Assembly: GCA_029834535.1 (NCBI GenBank)
Contig: JAQMWT010000199.1
Coordinates: 1-36,452, forward strand
DNA length: 36,452 nt
Source: Chrysophaeum taylorii
Lineage: Eukaryota > Sar > Pelagophyceae > Pelagomonadales > Pelagomonadaceae
Direction: 5' to 3'
Part shown: positions 18,761 to 28,016 of the stretch, piece after piece
Numbering within the stretch: the first letter of the stretch is position 1
Layout of the letters: every line of letters starts with the position of its first letter
Notes under the pieces: model-generated
Seen by the model: only the letters and a program-made list of their open reading frames with translations
Database searches by the model: none
Told to the model about the DNA's origin: nothing
Position numbers and translations under genes: made by a program

Positions 18761-19034
18761 CTATTATCGACATACATTGGGACTGTGTGACGAGGGATGT
18801 CAAAGTCGTCAAAAAGTTTGAGAAGCCAAGAGAGCTCAGCAGTAGCGGCGCAAAGAGCGAGCAATTCAGCTACAAAAGAAGAGCAGGCGAGGAGGTGCTA
18901 TTATCGACATACATTGGGACTGTGTGACGAGGGATGTCAAAGTCATCAAAAAGTTTAAGAAACCAAGAGAGCTCAGCAGTAGCGGCGCAAAGAGCGAGCA
19001 ATTCAGCTTCAAAAGAAGAGCAGGCGAGGAGGTA
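18761..19034. repeat. 137-bp tandem duplication in copia RNase H
   Basis: Copies 18761-18897 and 18898-19034 differ at only a handful of positions (for example AAAGTCGTC/AAAGTCATC, AGCTACAAA/AGCTTCAAA). Because 137 is not a multiple of three, the duplication shifts the RNase H frame just after the MYVDNST motif. The divergence between copies shows the event is not very recent. Confidence 0.9.
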
Positions 19035-20246
19035 CTGCGAGCGGGAGCAGTAGGCTATCATAGAGCCAGCAAGGAGAAAACAAAAACCAGTAGTGGAGTG
19101 GCGGTCATCAGGGTCGTCGGCCCAGCTGGAGTCGGAATAACCACAGAGACGAAGGGTAGAATCGCGACCAAGAATAAGGGCAAGATCCTGAGAACCGTTG
19201 AGATAACGCAGAGTGTGGGATAAAGCGTGCCAGTGGGGTTTACCAGGATTGTGTGAAAAACGCGCACACTGATTGACGGACCAAGTGATATCAGGGCGAG
19301 TCATGATGGAGATAAATAAAACACAGCCAACAATACGACGAAATGGGATGCGCGCCATGAAGATGTGATCTGGAGAACCAGGAGCAGGACAATCAGCCGC
19401 AGAAAGATGAAGACCGTTGGGAGCGGGAGTCAGTTCGGGTTTACTGTTGATGAAGCGATGTTCGGTAAGGATTTCACGGATAGCATGGGATTGGTCAAGA
19501 GTGAGCGTGCGTCGAGGGCGGTCACGGGTAATGCGAAGACCAACGTAAGTGGTGAGATCAAGCTCGTTGACGTCAGTGAAAGTTCGGAAACGTAGGAAGA
19601 AGGCTTGGTAATGGCCAAGGCAATGGCGAGGGTAGATCATCAACGACAAGAACGAGACGTAGGACAACGGTAGAATTAAGCACGAGCTTGTAATTGCAAG
19701 TGTCACCAGATCCGCGGACGAAGCCACAATCATTGACAAGGAAGCGTTCCAAATAAAGCCACCAATTACGACAAGCTTGTTTGCAACCATACCAAGAGCG
19801 ACGGAGCTTGTAAACGATCTTGGAACCATCGGTGGGTTGGCGAGGAGCATAGCCTTCGGGTGGCCAGACATAGATGTCTTCGTCAATGGGAGCTTGGATA
19901 AAAGCGGAGCTGACGTCCAACTTGTGCAAATCCCAGTCATGAACAGCAACAAAGGTTAGAAAGACACATATTGTGACGATGTTAGCAACCGGCGAGTAGG
20001 TGTCGTGATAATCAACGCCGTGAACCTGGGTGTAACCGCGGACAACGAGGCGAGCCTTGTACGATTTGAAGCGGCCGGAGTCATACTTCTTGCGGAGGAT
20101 CCACTTGAGGGTGCAAATGTTGCCAGAAAAAGTCGAAGGAACGCGAACAACATCCCAGCAACCAAGCTGACCGAGGGAATGATGTTCTTTGGCGATGGCT
20201 TGCAACCAGCCAGGACGCTCGGGATTTGTCTGAGCTAAAGCTTCGC

Positions 20247-20314
20247 GTAAATGGGTGGAAGTAATGACTGAGTCATCAATGTAAATGGGTGGAAGTAATG
20301 ACTGGGTCATCAAT
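20247..20314. repeat. 34-bp tandem duplication before the copia RT domain
   Basis: GTAAATGGGTGGAAGTAATG + ACTGAGTCATCAAT occurs twice in direct succession (20247-20280, 20281-20314), with one A/G difference. In protein terms the segment YIDDxVITSTHL is read twice, in two frames. The extra 34 bases cause a frameshift between integrase and reverse transcriptase. Confidence 0.95.
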
Positions 20315-23300
20315 GTATGAATACTGAGAGGTTTCTTCGGAAGCAGAGTAATAAACATGTGCATGGGGATCAACAAGGGTGTTAGCTAGACAAAGGGGAA
20401 GGAAGACATAATGATCTAACAAACGAAAGCTAGAATAAGAGACATACAAAGAGTGACAGGAGGAAACAGAAGCGACAGAGGAAACAGAATCGACATTCTG
20501 ACAGGAGGAAACAGAATCGACATTGCGTTGTGGACAAACGCCAGAATGAAAGTTTGTTGGTTGAGTGGTTTGTAATGCGCTTTGGTCGACTTTGCGCGGT
20601 CGGCCCCGTTTGGCTCGACGCAATGGTGCACGTTTCGTATTGTCCGTTGACGGTTGTGGTATTGTTGCCGGGGTGATCAGTCCCGATAAGGCCGGCTCCT
20701 GAGCATCAAAAACAGAAGACAAGGGAGCAACAGCGGAAGATAAACGAGGGTCATAATAAAATAAGTCAGGAAAAAGAGAATCCACAAGAGGCGGAGGAAG
20801 GGGTTGAGAGGACAGAGACTTACGCAGAGCAAAATTTTCGTCAAAAACAACATCAATCGAAGTGTGGATGACGGGACCAGTGGCGCGTTGAAGCAATATG
20901 CGATATCCAGGGCCGGCAGAGGGATACCCAATGAAGATACCTGTTATAGCTTTGGTAGGCTATTTGTCGCCAGTAAGAATTACAGCAGAACAGCCCCAAA
21001 CACGAAGAAAATCGACACGGGGGAGAGTTTCATGTAGCATTTCATATGGCGTCATGTAACCAGGGTTAGAGGCGTTTGGCATGCGCTCAGAGATGAAGTC
21101 AGCCGTTTCCATGGCCCAACGCCAAAAATCAGGTGGACGGTGCGCATGCACCAAAAGAGTGCGAGTAATATCAGCAGTTGCGCGATGAGAGCGTTCCACA
21201 ACACCAGAAAAAGCGTGCGCCTGTAAAGTTTTGGACTGAGCTGCAGGAGCACGTTCGAGAGCGATGTTGTTGCCCAGACAGAAGGTTTCGAATTGGCCCA
21301 TAAGAGAGCGTTCACGATCGGTGTAGATGAGGGCAATGCGATATCCAAATGGGCGAACCACGGTAGACAGAAAAAGTTCGAGTTGACGAGCGTTCGTAAG
21401 GGCATCGTGTCGTGGAGCAAAGTAACGTGTGCGGCGGCGCGTATGATCATCGACAAACGTGAGGATCGCTCGGTCTTGATAAATGAAGGAAGGGACGCCG
21501 GTGAACATGAGATCGGCGTGGATAATAAGATAGGGCGCAACGGCACGTGGACGAGACAAAGGCTCGGAGGCAGGAAGCGAGGTGGAAGTGGAGGCATGTG
21601 CTTTACGTTGGCCAACATGCGCAGCATGCATTTTACCTAGAACACAAGCAGGACAAAAAGAAAGAGACGCGGAGCTCAGAAAAAGCGGTGCGCCAACAGC
21701 GAGAGAAGACAAACGTCGGATATAAGAGGGACTATAGTGACCAAGACGAGCATGCCAAAGGTCGAAGGTAAGTTGAGTGCGCTGAGACGCAGCGGGAAAC
21801 GCACAAGGGTCATGTACGCGAGGGCAAGAAGAAAATGCCACAAAAGGTGAAACGAAGTCCGCGTAGGGCGCAGCGGTCGTATTGCCGATCCAACAGACGA
21901 TCAAAAGAAGACCACAGCGACGAAGCAGGGGGAAGACGTGATGCGTTTGACGGTGACGTAAAATGCGTTGCGGATGAGCAGGGCCAACAGCCTGAATCGT
22001 ATGACAATCGTAACCAACTTGCTCAAGTGCATGATCCGAAAGAATCCGTTTGTCACCAAGGCCAGGAGAAATGAGGGTATGCGGGAACGCAACATGGATA
22101 CCATGAGGGGCGGAAAGAGTGGGTGCAGGAGAAGGAAGACCACGATTGTCAAGAGGACCAATGGAAGGGAACGTTAAGTGAGCAGTCCCAGAACCAGAAA
22201 CAGAGCCAGTGCCGATAGCAGAAGTGATTGAGTGCTGTTGAGTGTTGTCAAGGTCAGTGAAACCAGCAGAAGAATTGAAGGGATTGACGTTTGCGCCGGT
22301 ATCGTAGACGACGAGGCGAAGGTTGTTGCTGTGCAGGTAGTCGCGCTCACGAGCGGTGAGCAGAGCGGTAAGAGCATTGGTGGAGGAAAGGACTTGATGA
22401 ATGGAGGGGGAGATAGAAAGAAGATGGTAATTGAAAGACGGGTAGGTGGGTGCAGAAAGAGATGGGTCAGGAGGGGAGATGGCGGTGGAAGGTGGGACAG
22501 AGGGGGTGGTGGAGGGTGGCAACGCAAGAAGCGGCGGAGAGGGTTGAGATGGGGGCAAGAGTGGGATGGGGGCGGAAAGATAGTTTTGGTAGAATGGTGG
22601 ATGGGGCTGAGGTGGGTATTGGGGATCGAGTCGAGGTGGGTAGTGGGGATTGGACCGAGGTGGGTATTGAGGACGAGGGCGAGGGCGGGCGGCGGCTTGT
22701 GAGAGCAAATAGCGCTGGCGCTTACGACAGTCCTTCTGGTGATGGCCAGGAATACCACAAAAGTGACAAAGGTCAGTAGGGCGTGGGCGCTTGCGATGGA
22801 AAGAACCACGGGAACGGGAAGATGGGCGAAAAGATGGGCGAGGGCTAGAACGTTGTTGGGAGCGCAAAGCATTGAGACGACGAAGGCATTTATCAGAAGG
22901 ATGGTTGCTACGACCGCAAAAGCTGCAACGTTCACGATGGCGGAGACTCTCACGGAGCGTAGCATGGACAAGCGCAGACTTGGTCTGAAGATAATCGAAA
23001 ACTTTACTGTTGAGGCGATCAACGAAACCATCATATGTGCGCAGTTTAGGGTCAAGTGCAATGAGATCCTTAGACAAAATCGAGACGTGGATTTTAGTCT
23101 GAAGCAATTGCAATGCAAGAGTGTCAGGAAAATCTTGATGATGCCGCGCAACTTGAACACCAGCGATGAACTTGTTAAGAAAAGACTCAAGTTCATCGAT
23201 ATTGTTGCAGACCAAGGAATGCAAGGAAGCAATTGCAGACTGGGCGACACGATCTCCATGGCCCATGTGAACATCAGTAATGCGCTTGTAAAGCCGCGTG

Positions 23301-23685
23301 AAGTTCATATCGCGGTTTTCACGGATATCCGCACGATCAGTATCATGCATTGGAAGGGCCATGAAAAGTGCAGAGTACCAACGTTGCTGCTTAACACCAA
23401 ATTCTTCTTCAGAGCAGCCAGAGGCGGAAATGGTGGTCCAAGTTTCGTTGGTCAAGATAATGCGATCACCGGTGGAAATGATCATGTTTTCCAGGCGCCG
23501 GGTCCATTGGTGAAAAAGATGTCGCTCACTGCTGAAGGCATCAAGTTTTTGCGAAAGCTTGCTATCTTTAATTTCGATCGAGGACATGATAAACGAGAGC
23601 GAACCGAACACGTAGCAATGAACTGAAGCCGACGAAGAGTCGACGTGAAGTCAAGCACAGGTTCGATCGGAACGAACGAACGCTG

Positions 23686-23697
23686 CACCTGCTACCA
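23686..23697 (-). promoter_or_regulatory. Copia primer binding site for initiator methionine tRNA
   Basis: Immediately inside the 5' LTR the minus strand reads TGGTAGCAGGTG. The first nine bases are complementary to the conserved 3' end of eukaryotic initiator tRNA-Met (..CUGCUACCA), the usual primer of copia-type elements. It touches the LTR end without a spacer. Confidence 0.8.
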
Positions 23698-23862
23698 TGT
23701 TACAACTGGAATGGGGCGTTAGACTAGCTACAAGGGAATGACGTAGGGATACTAGATACGTGGTGCAGGGGTAAGTGTCATAGCTTCCTCACATGTCGTG
23801 TTACTCGTGTATCGTGTAATAATTGCTATCAGTGCTACACTATCCTGTTGATGGAATCAACA
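23698..23862 (-). repeat. 5' LTR of the copia element, 165 bp
   Basis: On the minus strand it starts TGTTGATTCC and ends TTGTAACA, with TG..CA ends and TGTT/AACA inverted termini. Partial copies of the same LTR lie at 18283-18375 and 1486-1578. No target-site duplication can be tested because the opposite LTR is rearranged. Confidence 0.85.
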
Positions 23863-23957
23863 GCTACGAATCGAATAATCCGTCCGTCCGTGCACCCAAC
23901 ATATAGAAAAATTAAGTAGTCATCCGTCCGACCACCCAACATATAGAACTTGCGTGC
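23863..23957. repeat. Short tandem duplication next to the copia LTR
   Basis: CCGTCCG..CACCCAACATATAGAA is present twice (about 23881-23907 and 23925-23947), separated by AAATTAAGTAGTCAT. It lies just outside the LTR and upstream of the possible gene at 23958. No other feature seen. Confidence 0.6.
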
Positions 23958-24677
23958 TTGCCCCGAAGAAATGATGGCGACGCCTCCTGGGACGAGCCGC
24001 GGAGTCTCGTGCCTACAGAGCGCCGCGACACCGAGGGACGCGCGCGGCTTGCGCGGCACCGCCCGAACGAAGCTGAGAAGCAGCAGAAGCAGCAGAAGCA
24101 CCGCGACCTCGACGCGGACCAAGACCGACATCGCGTGGGAGCGTGCGGCAAGACTAGGAAAAGGAGCGCGACCGAGCGCGAGAGCCTCGTGCTACCGCGC
24201 GGCCGCAACACGAGGAAGAGCAACGCGACCGACCGCGAGAGCGTCGTGCTACCGGGCAGCCGCAACGGTAGGAAAAGGACCGCGAGCGCGCGCGACAGCG
24301 TCGTGCTACCACGCCGCCGCAACACTATTGAAAGCTGCCGCGCGGCCCCAACACTCTTGAAATGGGACCTTCCACCGTCCGTCTACTATTGTCGGAGTAT
24401 GAAATGGAACGTTCCACATTCGTCTAGTATTCCTCCGTAGGAAGTACAACCGACGGAAAGCGCCGAAGAAATGATGCCGACCACCCCCCCGAGCCCACCA
24501 TCCGCACCCACCGTCCGTCTACTATTGTCGGAGTATGAAATGGAGCGTTCCACATTCGTCTATGAAATGGAACAGACGTACTGGGCCCTCAAAGCCGAAA
24601 AAGAGCCCACCATCCGCACCCTTCTCGAACACGCTGGAATCTTCCTCGAAAAAACCAACATCCAGGCCATCTCCTAA
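23958..24677 (+). CDS. Possible gene with 19-residue repeats, disrupted by a local duplication
   Basis: The frame 23958-24440 begins MPRRNDGDASWDEP and contains three copies of a basic 19-residue unit of the type RKRSATERESLVLPRGRN (57-bp DNA repeat at about 24145-24320). A second frame, 24471-24677, reads an acidic helical C-terminus (RLLLSEYEMERSTFVYEMEQ, AEKEPTIRTLLEHAGIFLE). The two frames overlap in content: a 55-bp segment is present at both 24370-24425 and 24508-24562, and GCCGAAGAAATGATG-type sequence occurs at both 23961 and 24462. The gene may therefore have been split by duplication, or have two exons. The family is unrecognised, and the repeats could be simply translated minisatellite. 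Confidence 0.35.
24370..24562. repeat. 55-bp direct repeat
   Basis: CCACCGTCCGTCTACTATTG + TCGGAGTATGAAATGGA + CGTTCCACATTCGTCTA occurs at 24370-24425 and 24508-24562 with about one mismatch (AACGTT/AGCGTT). The spacing is 137-138 bp. Confidence 0.85.
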
Positions 24678-24863
24678 CCACCATCATCCCCCATCAACGC
24701 CCCTCTCGAACGCAAACCTTCTTCCAACACCTTCGCAAAACCCTCATCGCATTCATTACAACCCCCAGCATTTACCCTACGTCACATCATTCGCAACGCA
24801 CTTATTAAACGGATAGCCCCCATCAACAGCCTCAGCGTTAGCCCTTCTTAATTGTCCTAACTA
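24678..24863. other. No recognised feature before the repeat block
   Basis: C-rich sequence between the possible gene and the first CTAATCGACAGATG boundary. Nothing supported. Confidence 0.45.
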
Positions 24864-25489
24864 CTAATCGACAGATGTTTGTCTGTTTGTCTGTCTGTCT
24901 GTTTGTTTGTTTGTCTTTAAATGTCGACTGCTAAGAGGAGGGTGTGTGTGGGGAGCATGAAGGATGTGGGTGGGTTTGTGGGGTATGAGGGATGTGCCTG
25001 ACGGGCGGAGATAAGTACGCGGGACCTAGTCGGGGTCATCGCCGAGGCGTGGGGCAGGCAAAGAGAGGACGGGCCCCGCCCGTAGGTCGTACGCATGCTG
25101 CCGCCGGACGTATTTGCGACGAAGGGTGACGTCCTGCTGGGATCGGGCGGCCTGGGTGGGGTTCCCCGAGGCGGCGACATGGGGTGAGGGCGGTGAGGGC
25201 ACAGCGAGCCCGGCCTAATGCGTTGGCGATCCCCCACTCACGGTAGATGCGGCGAGTTTGGGCCGCCTTTGCCTCTGGCGCTGTGAAGTTGGTGCAGTTG
25301 TTTGTCTTTAAATGTCGACTGCTAAGAGGGGGGTGTGTGTGGGGAGCATGAAGGATGTGGGTGGGTTTGTGGGGTATGAGGGATGTGCCTGACGGGCGGA
25401 GATAAGTACGCGGGACCTAGTCGGGGTCATCGCCGAGGCGTGGGGCAGGCGAAGAGAGGACGGGCCCCGCCCGTAGGTCGCACTCATTG
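24864..25489 (+). repeat. Boundary motif, microsatellite and two 180-bp repeats
   Basis: It starts with the shared boundary CTAATCGACAGATGTTTGTC and a short TCTG/TTTG microsatellite (24880-24913). Two nearly identical 180-bp copies follow at 24910-25089 and 25301-25480 (TTTAAATGTCGACTGCTAAG to CCCGCCCGTAGGTCG). About 210 bp of unrelated DNA separates them. The same start module is found inverted at 10381-10474. This is a second subtype of repeat sharing the microsatellite boundary with the helicase-bearing arms. Confidence 0.75.
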
Positions 25490-26473
25490 TCCCTCGATTT
25501 AGGGTAAGGATCAGGTTGGCCCGCGAGCCAGACAGTGATCCTCCAAGCCGTCTACGGCGACCTCGCAGACTATTTCCACGACCCGCGGCGGCTCTTTCAG
25601 CGCGCCATTCTCACGCCCCGTCGAAACGATGTTGTCGATGCTGACAACGCGCGCATGACCGCGGCCTTTTTTTCCCGGAGACGAGGCGTCGGAGTTCTTT
25701 TCGGCCGACTAGGTTGGGTCGAAAGACGACGCCTCGCTCTCAAGAGTCGAGTTTTGAACTCCCTGACAACCAACGGCATGCTGACTTTGATCGCGAGCTT
25801 AGTCTTCGCAACCTCGACCCGTCGCACGGCCACTGCAACGGTACCAGATACATGATCGATCGTGTCGTTGTCACCGAGGCTCCTCCAACCTGTATCCCTT
25901 AAGGCCCGCCTACGCCAAACGATCAACAAGAGCCAGGGCCAGACGCCCCGCGAGGTCGGCGTCCTCTTGCCCAAGCCCGTCTTCTGTCACGTCCAGCTCT
26001 ACGTGGCTCTCTGTCGATCGGCAACCCCGAGAATATGCTCTTCTGAGTCGACGACTCCGCCCTACCCCACACGTGCTGCGCAATACCGATAAGCCCCCCC
26101 CCGGCGTCTAGACGCGCACTGTAGGTGAACTTACTGGGACCAGGTGAACTTACTGGGGTTTGAGATTGGGACTAGGTGAATATAGTGACCAGGTGAACTT
26201 ACTGGGACCAGGTGAGCTTACTGGGGGTTTTAGAGTAAACTGAAAGGTTAGCGGCGTGCGCGGATCGAAGCAGCTTAGATTGGCGGAGGCGAGAGCGACG
26301 AGCTCGAAGGAGTGGTGTGAGCACGAGTGGGTTTACGCCGAACTTACTGGGGATAGAGATTTGGACTAGGTGAACTTACTGACCAGGTGAACTTACTGGG
26401 ACCAGGTGACTTACTGGGGTTAGAGATTGGGACTAGGAAAACTTACTGGCGAACTTACTGGCCTGCACTTGTC
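25490..26473 (+). repeat. Arm unit 1 (+): helicase remnant plus AGGTGAACTTACTGGG array
   Basis: It begins with CGATTTAGGGTAAGGATCAG, then a PIF1-type helicase remnant (25533-26095), then roughly 370 bp made of AGGTGAACTTACTGGGACC-type repeats with ATTGGGACTAGG spacers and a conserved island around GCAGCTTAGATTGGCGGAGG, ending GGCCTGCACTTGTC. The next unit starts eight bases later. The helicase start (GTGATCCTCCAAGCCGTCTA) recurs 1038 bp downstream. Confidence 0.9.
25533..26095 (+). pseudogene. PIF1-type helicase C-terminal fragment in arm unit 1
   Basis: Successive frames read AILTPRRNDVVDADNARM (the LTP.N..V...N block), RNLDPSHGHCNGTRYMIDRV (RNLD...GLCNGTR block) and QTINKSQGQTPREVGVLLPK with PVFCHVQLYVALCRSATPR (TINKSQGQT..VGV.L..PVFSHGQLYVALSR block). 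These are the C-terminal motifs of PIF1/RRM3 helicases, including the helicase half of Helitron RepHel proteins. The N-terminal Walker A/B half is absent. Stops and frame changes (among them a TAG after FFSAD) make it non-coding. This is the best-preserved copy for the RNLD block. Confidence 0.85.
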
Positions 26474-26480
26474 CTAACTA

Positions 26481-27505
26481 CTAATCGACAGATGTTTGTC
26501 TGTTTGTTTGTTTGTCTGTTTGTTTGTCCCCCGATTTAGGGTAAGAATCAGGTAGGCCCGCGAGCCAGACATTGATCCTCCAAGCCGTCTACGGCGACCT
26601 CGCAGACTATTTTCACGACCCGCGGCGGCTCTTTCGGCGCGCCATTCTCACGCCCCGTCGAAACGATGTTGTCGATGCTGACAACGCGCGCATGACCGCG
26701 GCCTTTTTTTCCCGGAGACGAGGCGTCGGAGTTCTTTTCGGCCGACTAGGTTGGGTCGGAAGACGACGCCTCGCTCTTTACAGTCGAGTTTTCGACTCCC
26801 TGACAACCAACGGCATGCTGACTTTGATCGCGAGCTTAAAGTCTTCGCAACCTCGACCCGTCGCACGGCCACTGCAACGGTACCAGATACATGATCGATC
26901 GTGTCGTGTCACCGAGGCTCCTCCAACCTGTATCCCTTAAGGCCCGCCGACGCCAAACGATCAACAAGAGCCAGGGCCAGACGCCCCGCGAGGTCGGCGT
27001 CCTCTCGCCCAAGCCCGTCTTCTGTCACGTCCAGCTCTACGTGGCTCTCTGTCGATCGGCAACCCCGAGGATATGCTCTTCTGAGTCGACGACTCCACCC
27101 TACCCCACACGTGCTGCGCAATACCGATAAGCCCCCTCCCGGCGTCTACACGCGCACTGTAGGTGAACTTACTGGGACCAGGTGAACTTACTGGGTCTAG
27201 ACATTGGGACTAGGTGAACTGAGTGACCAGGTGAACTTACTGGGACCAGGTGAGCTTACTGGAGTTTTTTGACAAGTCAAACTCAAAGGCTGGCGGCGCG
27301 TGCGGATCAAAGCAGCTTAGATTGGCGGAGGTGAGAGCGACGAGCTCAAAGGAGAGTGGGAGTGGGTGTGAGCACGAGTGGGTTTACGCCGGGATAGAGA
27401 TTGGGACTAAGTGAACTAACTGACCAGGTGAACTTACTGGGACCAGACCTGAACTTACTAGGGTTAGAGATTGGGACTAGGTGAACTTACTGGCCTGCAC
27501 TTGTC
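26481..27505 (+). repeat. Arm unit 2 (+), adjoining the MULE
   Basis: Full unit: boundary CTAATCGACAGATGTTTGTC, TTTG/TCTG run, CGATTTAGGGTAAG, helicase remnant (26571-27130, same motifs and the same TAG after FFSAD as unit 1), AGGTGAACTTACTGGG array, and the end GGCCTGCACTTGTC at 27505. The MULE core starts immediately after it. Its inverted counterpart is unit 3 on the far side of the MULE. Confidence 0.9.
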
Positions 27506-28016
27506 ACGTTATAAGATGACTCAACAGCGCGCCGCAGCAGGTGACGTACCTCAACGCAGCGCGCCGCAGCAGGCGGCGCGGATGCCTGCTGCGGCGCGCG
27601 GGCACGCGCTCTTCCATCTTATCCTCTTCTCTCCAACGGCGATGGCGACATCACGTCACAAGACGGGACGACACGACACGGCACGGCTCGCCGCTCGGTT
27701 ATTTTCTCGCGCGTCGCTTTACCAGCACTACCTGCCATGCATTCAAAGCAGCTCGCGGCCTCTTATTAAATTTTGCGCTTTACATCGTTTGTGTTGAGCG
27801 AAGAATCGTCAGTCTGAGATTCAGGTGACGATGGTGTGTTGTTGTGCGGACTTGTCTGGAGTCGCCGGGTGCGACACAGGAGGGAGGGACGTGGGGAGGT
27901 AGGAGGAGCCGAGCTGCTTTTGTGATGATAATCTTCTTAAGAAGATGATGACGCTGACGAGGTCCAAGTTGTCGGTATTGAAATGACTGTGATGGTGGGG
28001 AGCGAGTGGAGCCAGT
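27506..28016. other. MULE core, 3' flank of the transposase, with a strong hairpin
   Basis: Between the left arm and the 3' end of the minus-strand transposase. It holds a direct repeat CAGCGCGCCGCAGCAGG (27526-27542, 27557-27573), a 16-bp-arm hairpin (27559-27599) and a 16-bp perfect palindrome ATCTTCTTAAGAAGAT (27931-27946). A + frame at 27541-27828 overlaps the hairpin and has no domain. Confidence 0.5.
27559..27599. repeat. Perfect 16-bp-arm GC-rich hairpin
   Basis: GCGCGCCGCAGCAGGC (27559-27574) and its exact reverse complement (27584-27599) flank a 9-bp loop. A partial extra copy of the left arm lies at 27527-27542. A role is unknown; it lies downstream of the transposase 3' end. Confidence 0.85.

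Larger units (their letters stand above)
18553..23611 (-). pseudogene. Copia Gag-Pol polyprotein, broken at four places
   Basis: Minus-strand frame 23611-20960 (883 residues) has two CCHC knuckles (CSFCGRSNHPSDKC at residues 229-242; CHFCGIPGHHQKDC at 282-295), a Pro-rich linker, protease DTGA (437-440), a GAG-pre-integrase HARLGH and CPAC motif (620-656), and integrase acidic residues D700, D765 and E806. A TAG at 20960-20962 follows; the same frame resumes (PTKAITGIFIGYP) to 20276. RT occupies 20376-19573 (WILRKKYDSG, KLDVSSAFIQAPIDEDIYVW, YGCKQACRNWW, VVDD in place of the usual YVDD). A shift near 19640 leads into the rest of RT and RNase H (GYSDSSWADDPDDRHSTTG, SSFEAELLAL). The C-terminus is read only after a 137-bp duplication. 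Starts at 23611 or 23587 (MSSIEIKDSK) are both possible. The element is dead as it stands. Confidence 0.92.
18376..23862 (-). mobile_element. Copia (Ty1) LTR retrotransposon, inactivated
   Basis: Minus-strand order is 5' LTR (23698-23862), primer binding site, Gag with two zinc knuckles, protease, integrase, reverse transcriptase, RNase H. Integrase before RT defines copia/Ty1. The 3' LTR is truncated and rearranged at the left end (18217-18375). Coding lesions: an in-frame stop at 20960, a 34-bp tandem duplication at 20247-20314, a frameshift near 19640 and a 137-bp tandem duplication at 18761-19034. A related remnant lies at 936-1578, so the family has several copies in this genome. Confidence 0.92.

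Noticed and set aside
21293..23626. Plus-strand frames opposite copia Gag-Pol (for example 22739-23626)
   Set aside because: They are antisense shadows of Gag-Pol coding sequence, where zinc knuckles, DTGA and integrase motifs fix the minus strand as coding.
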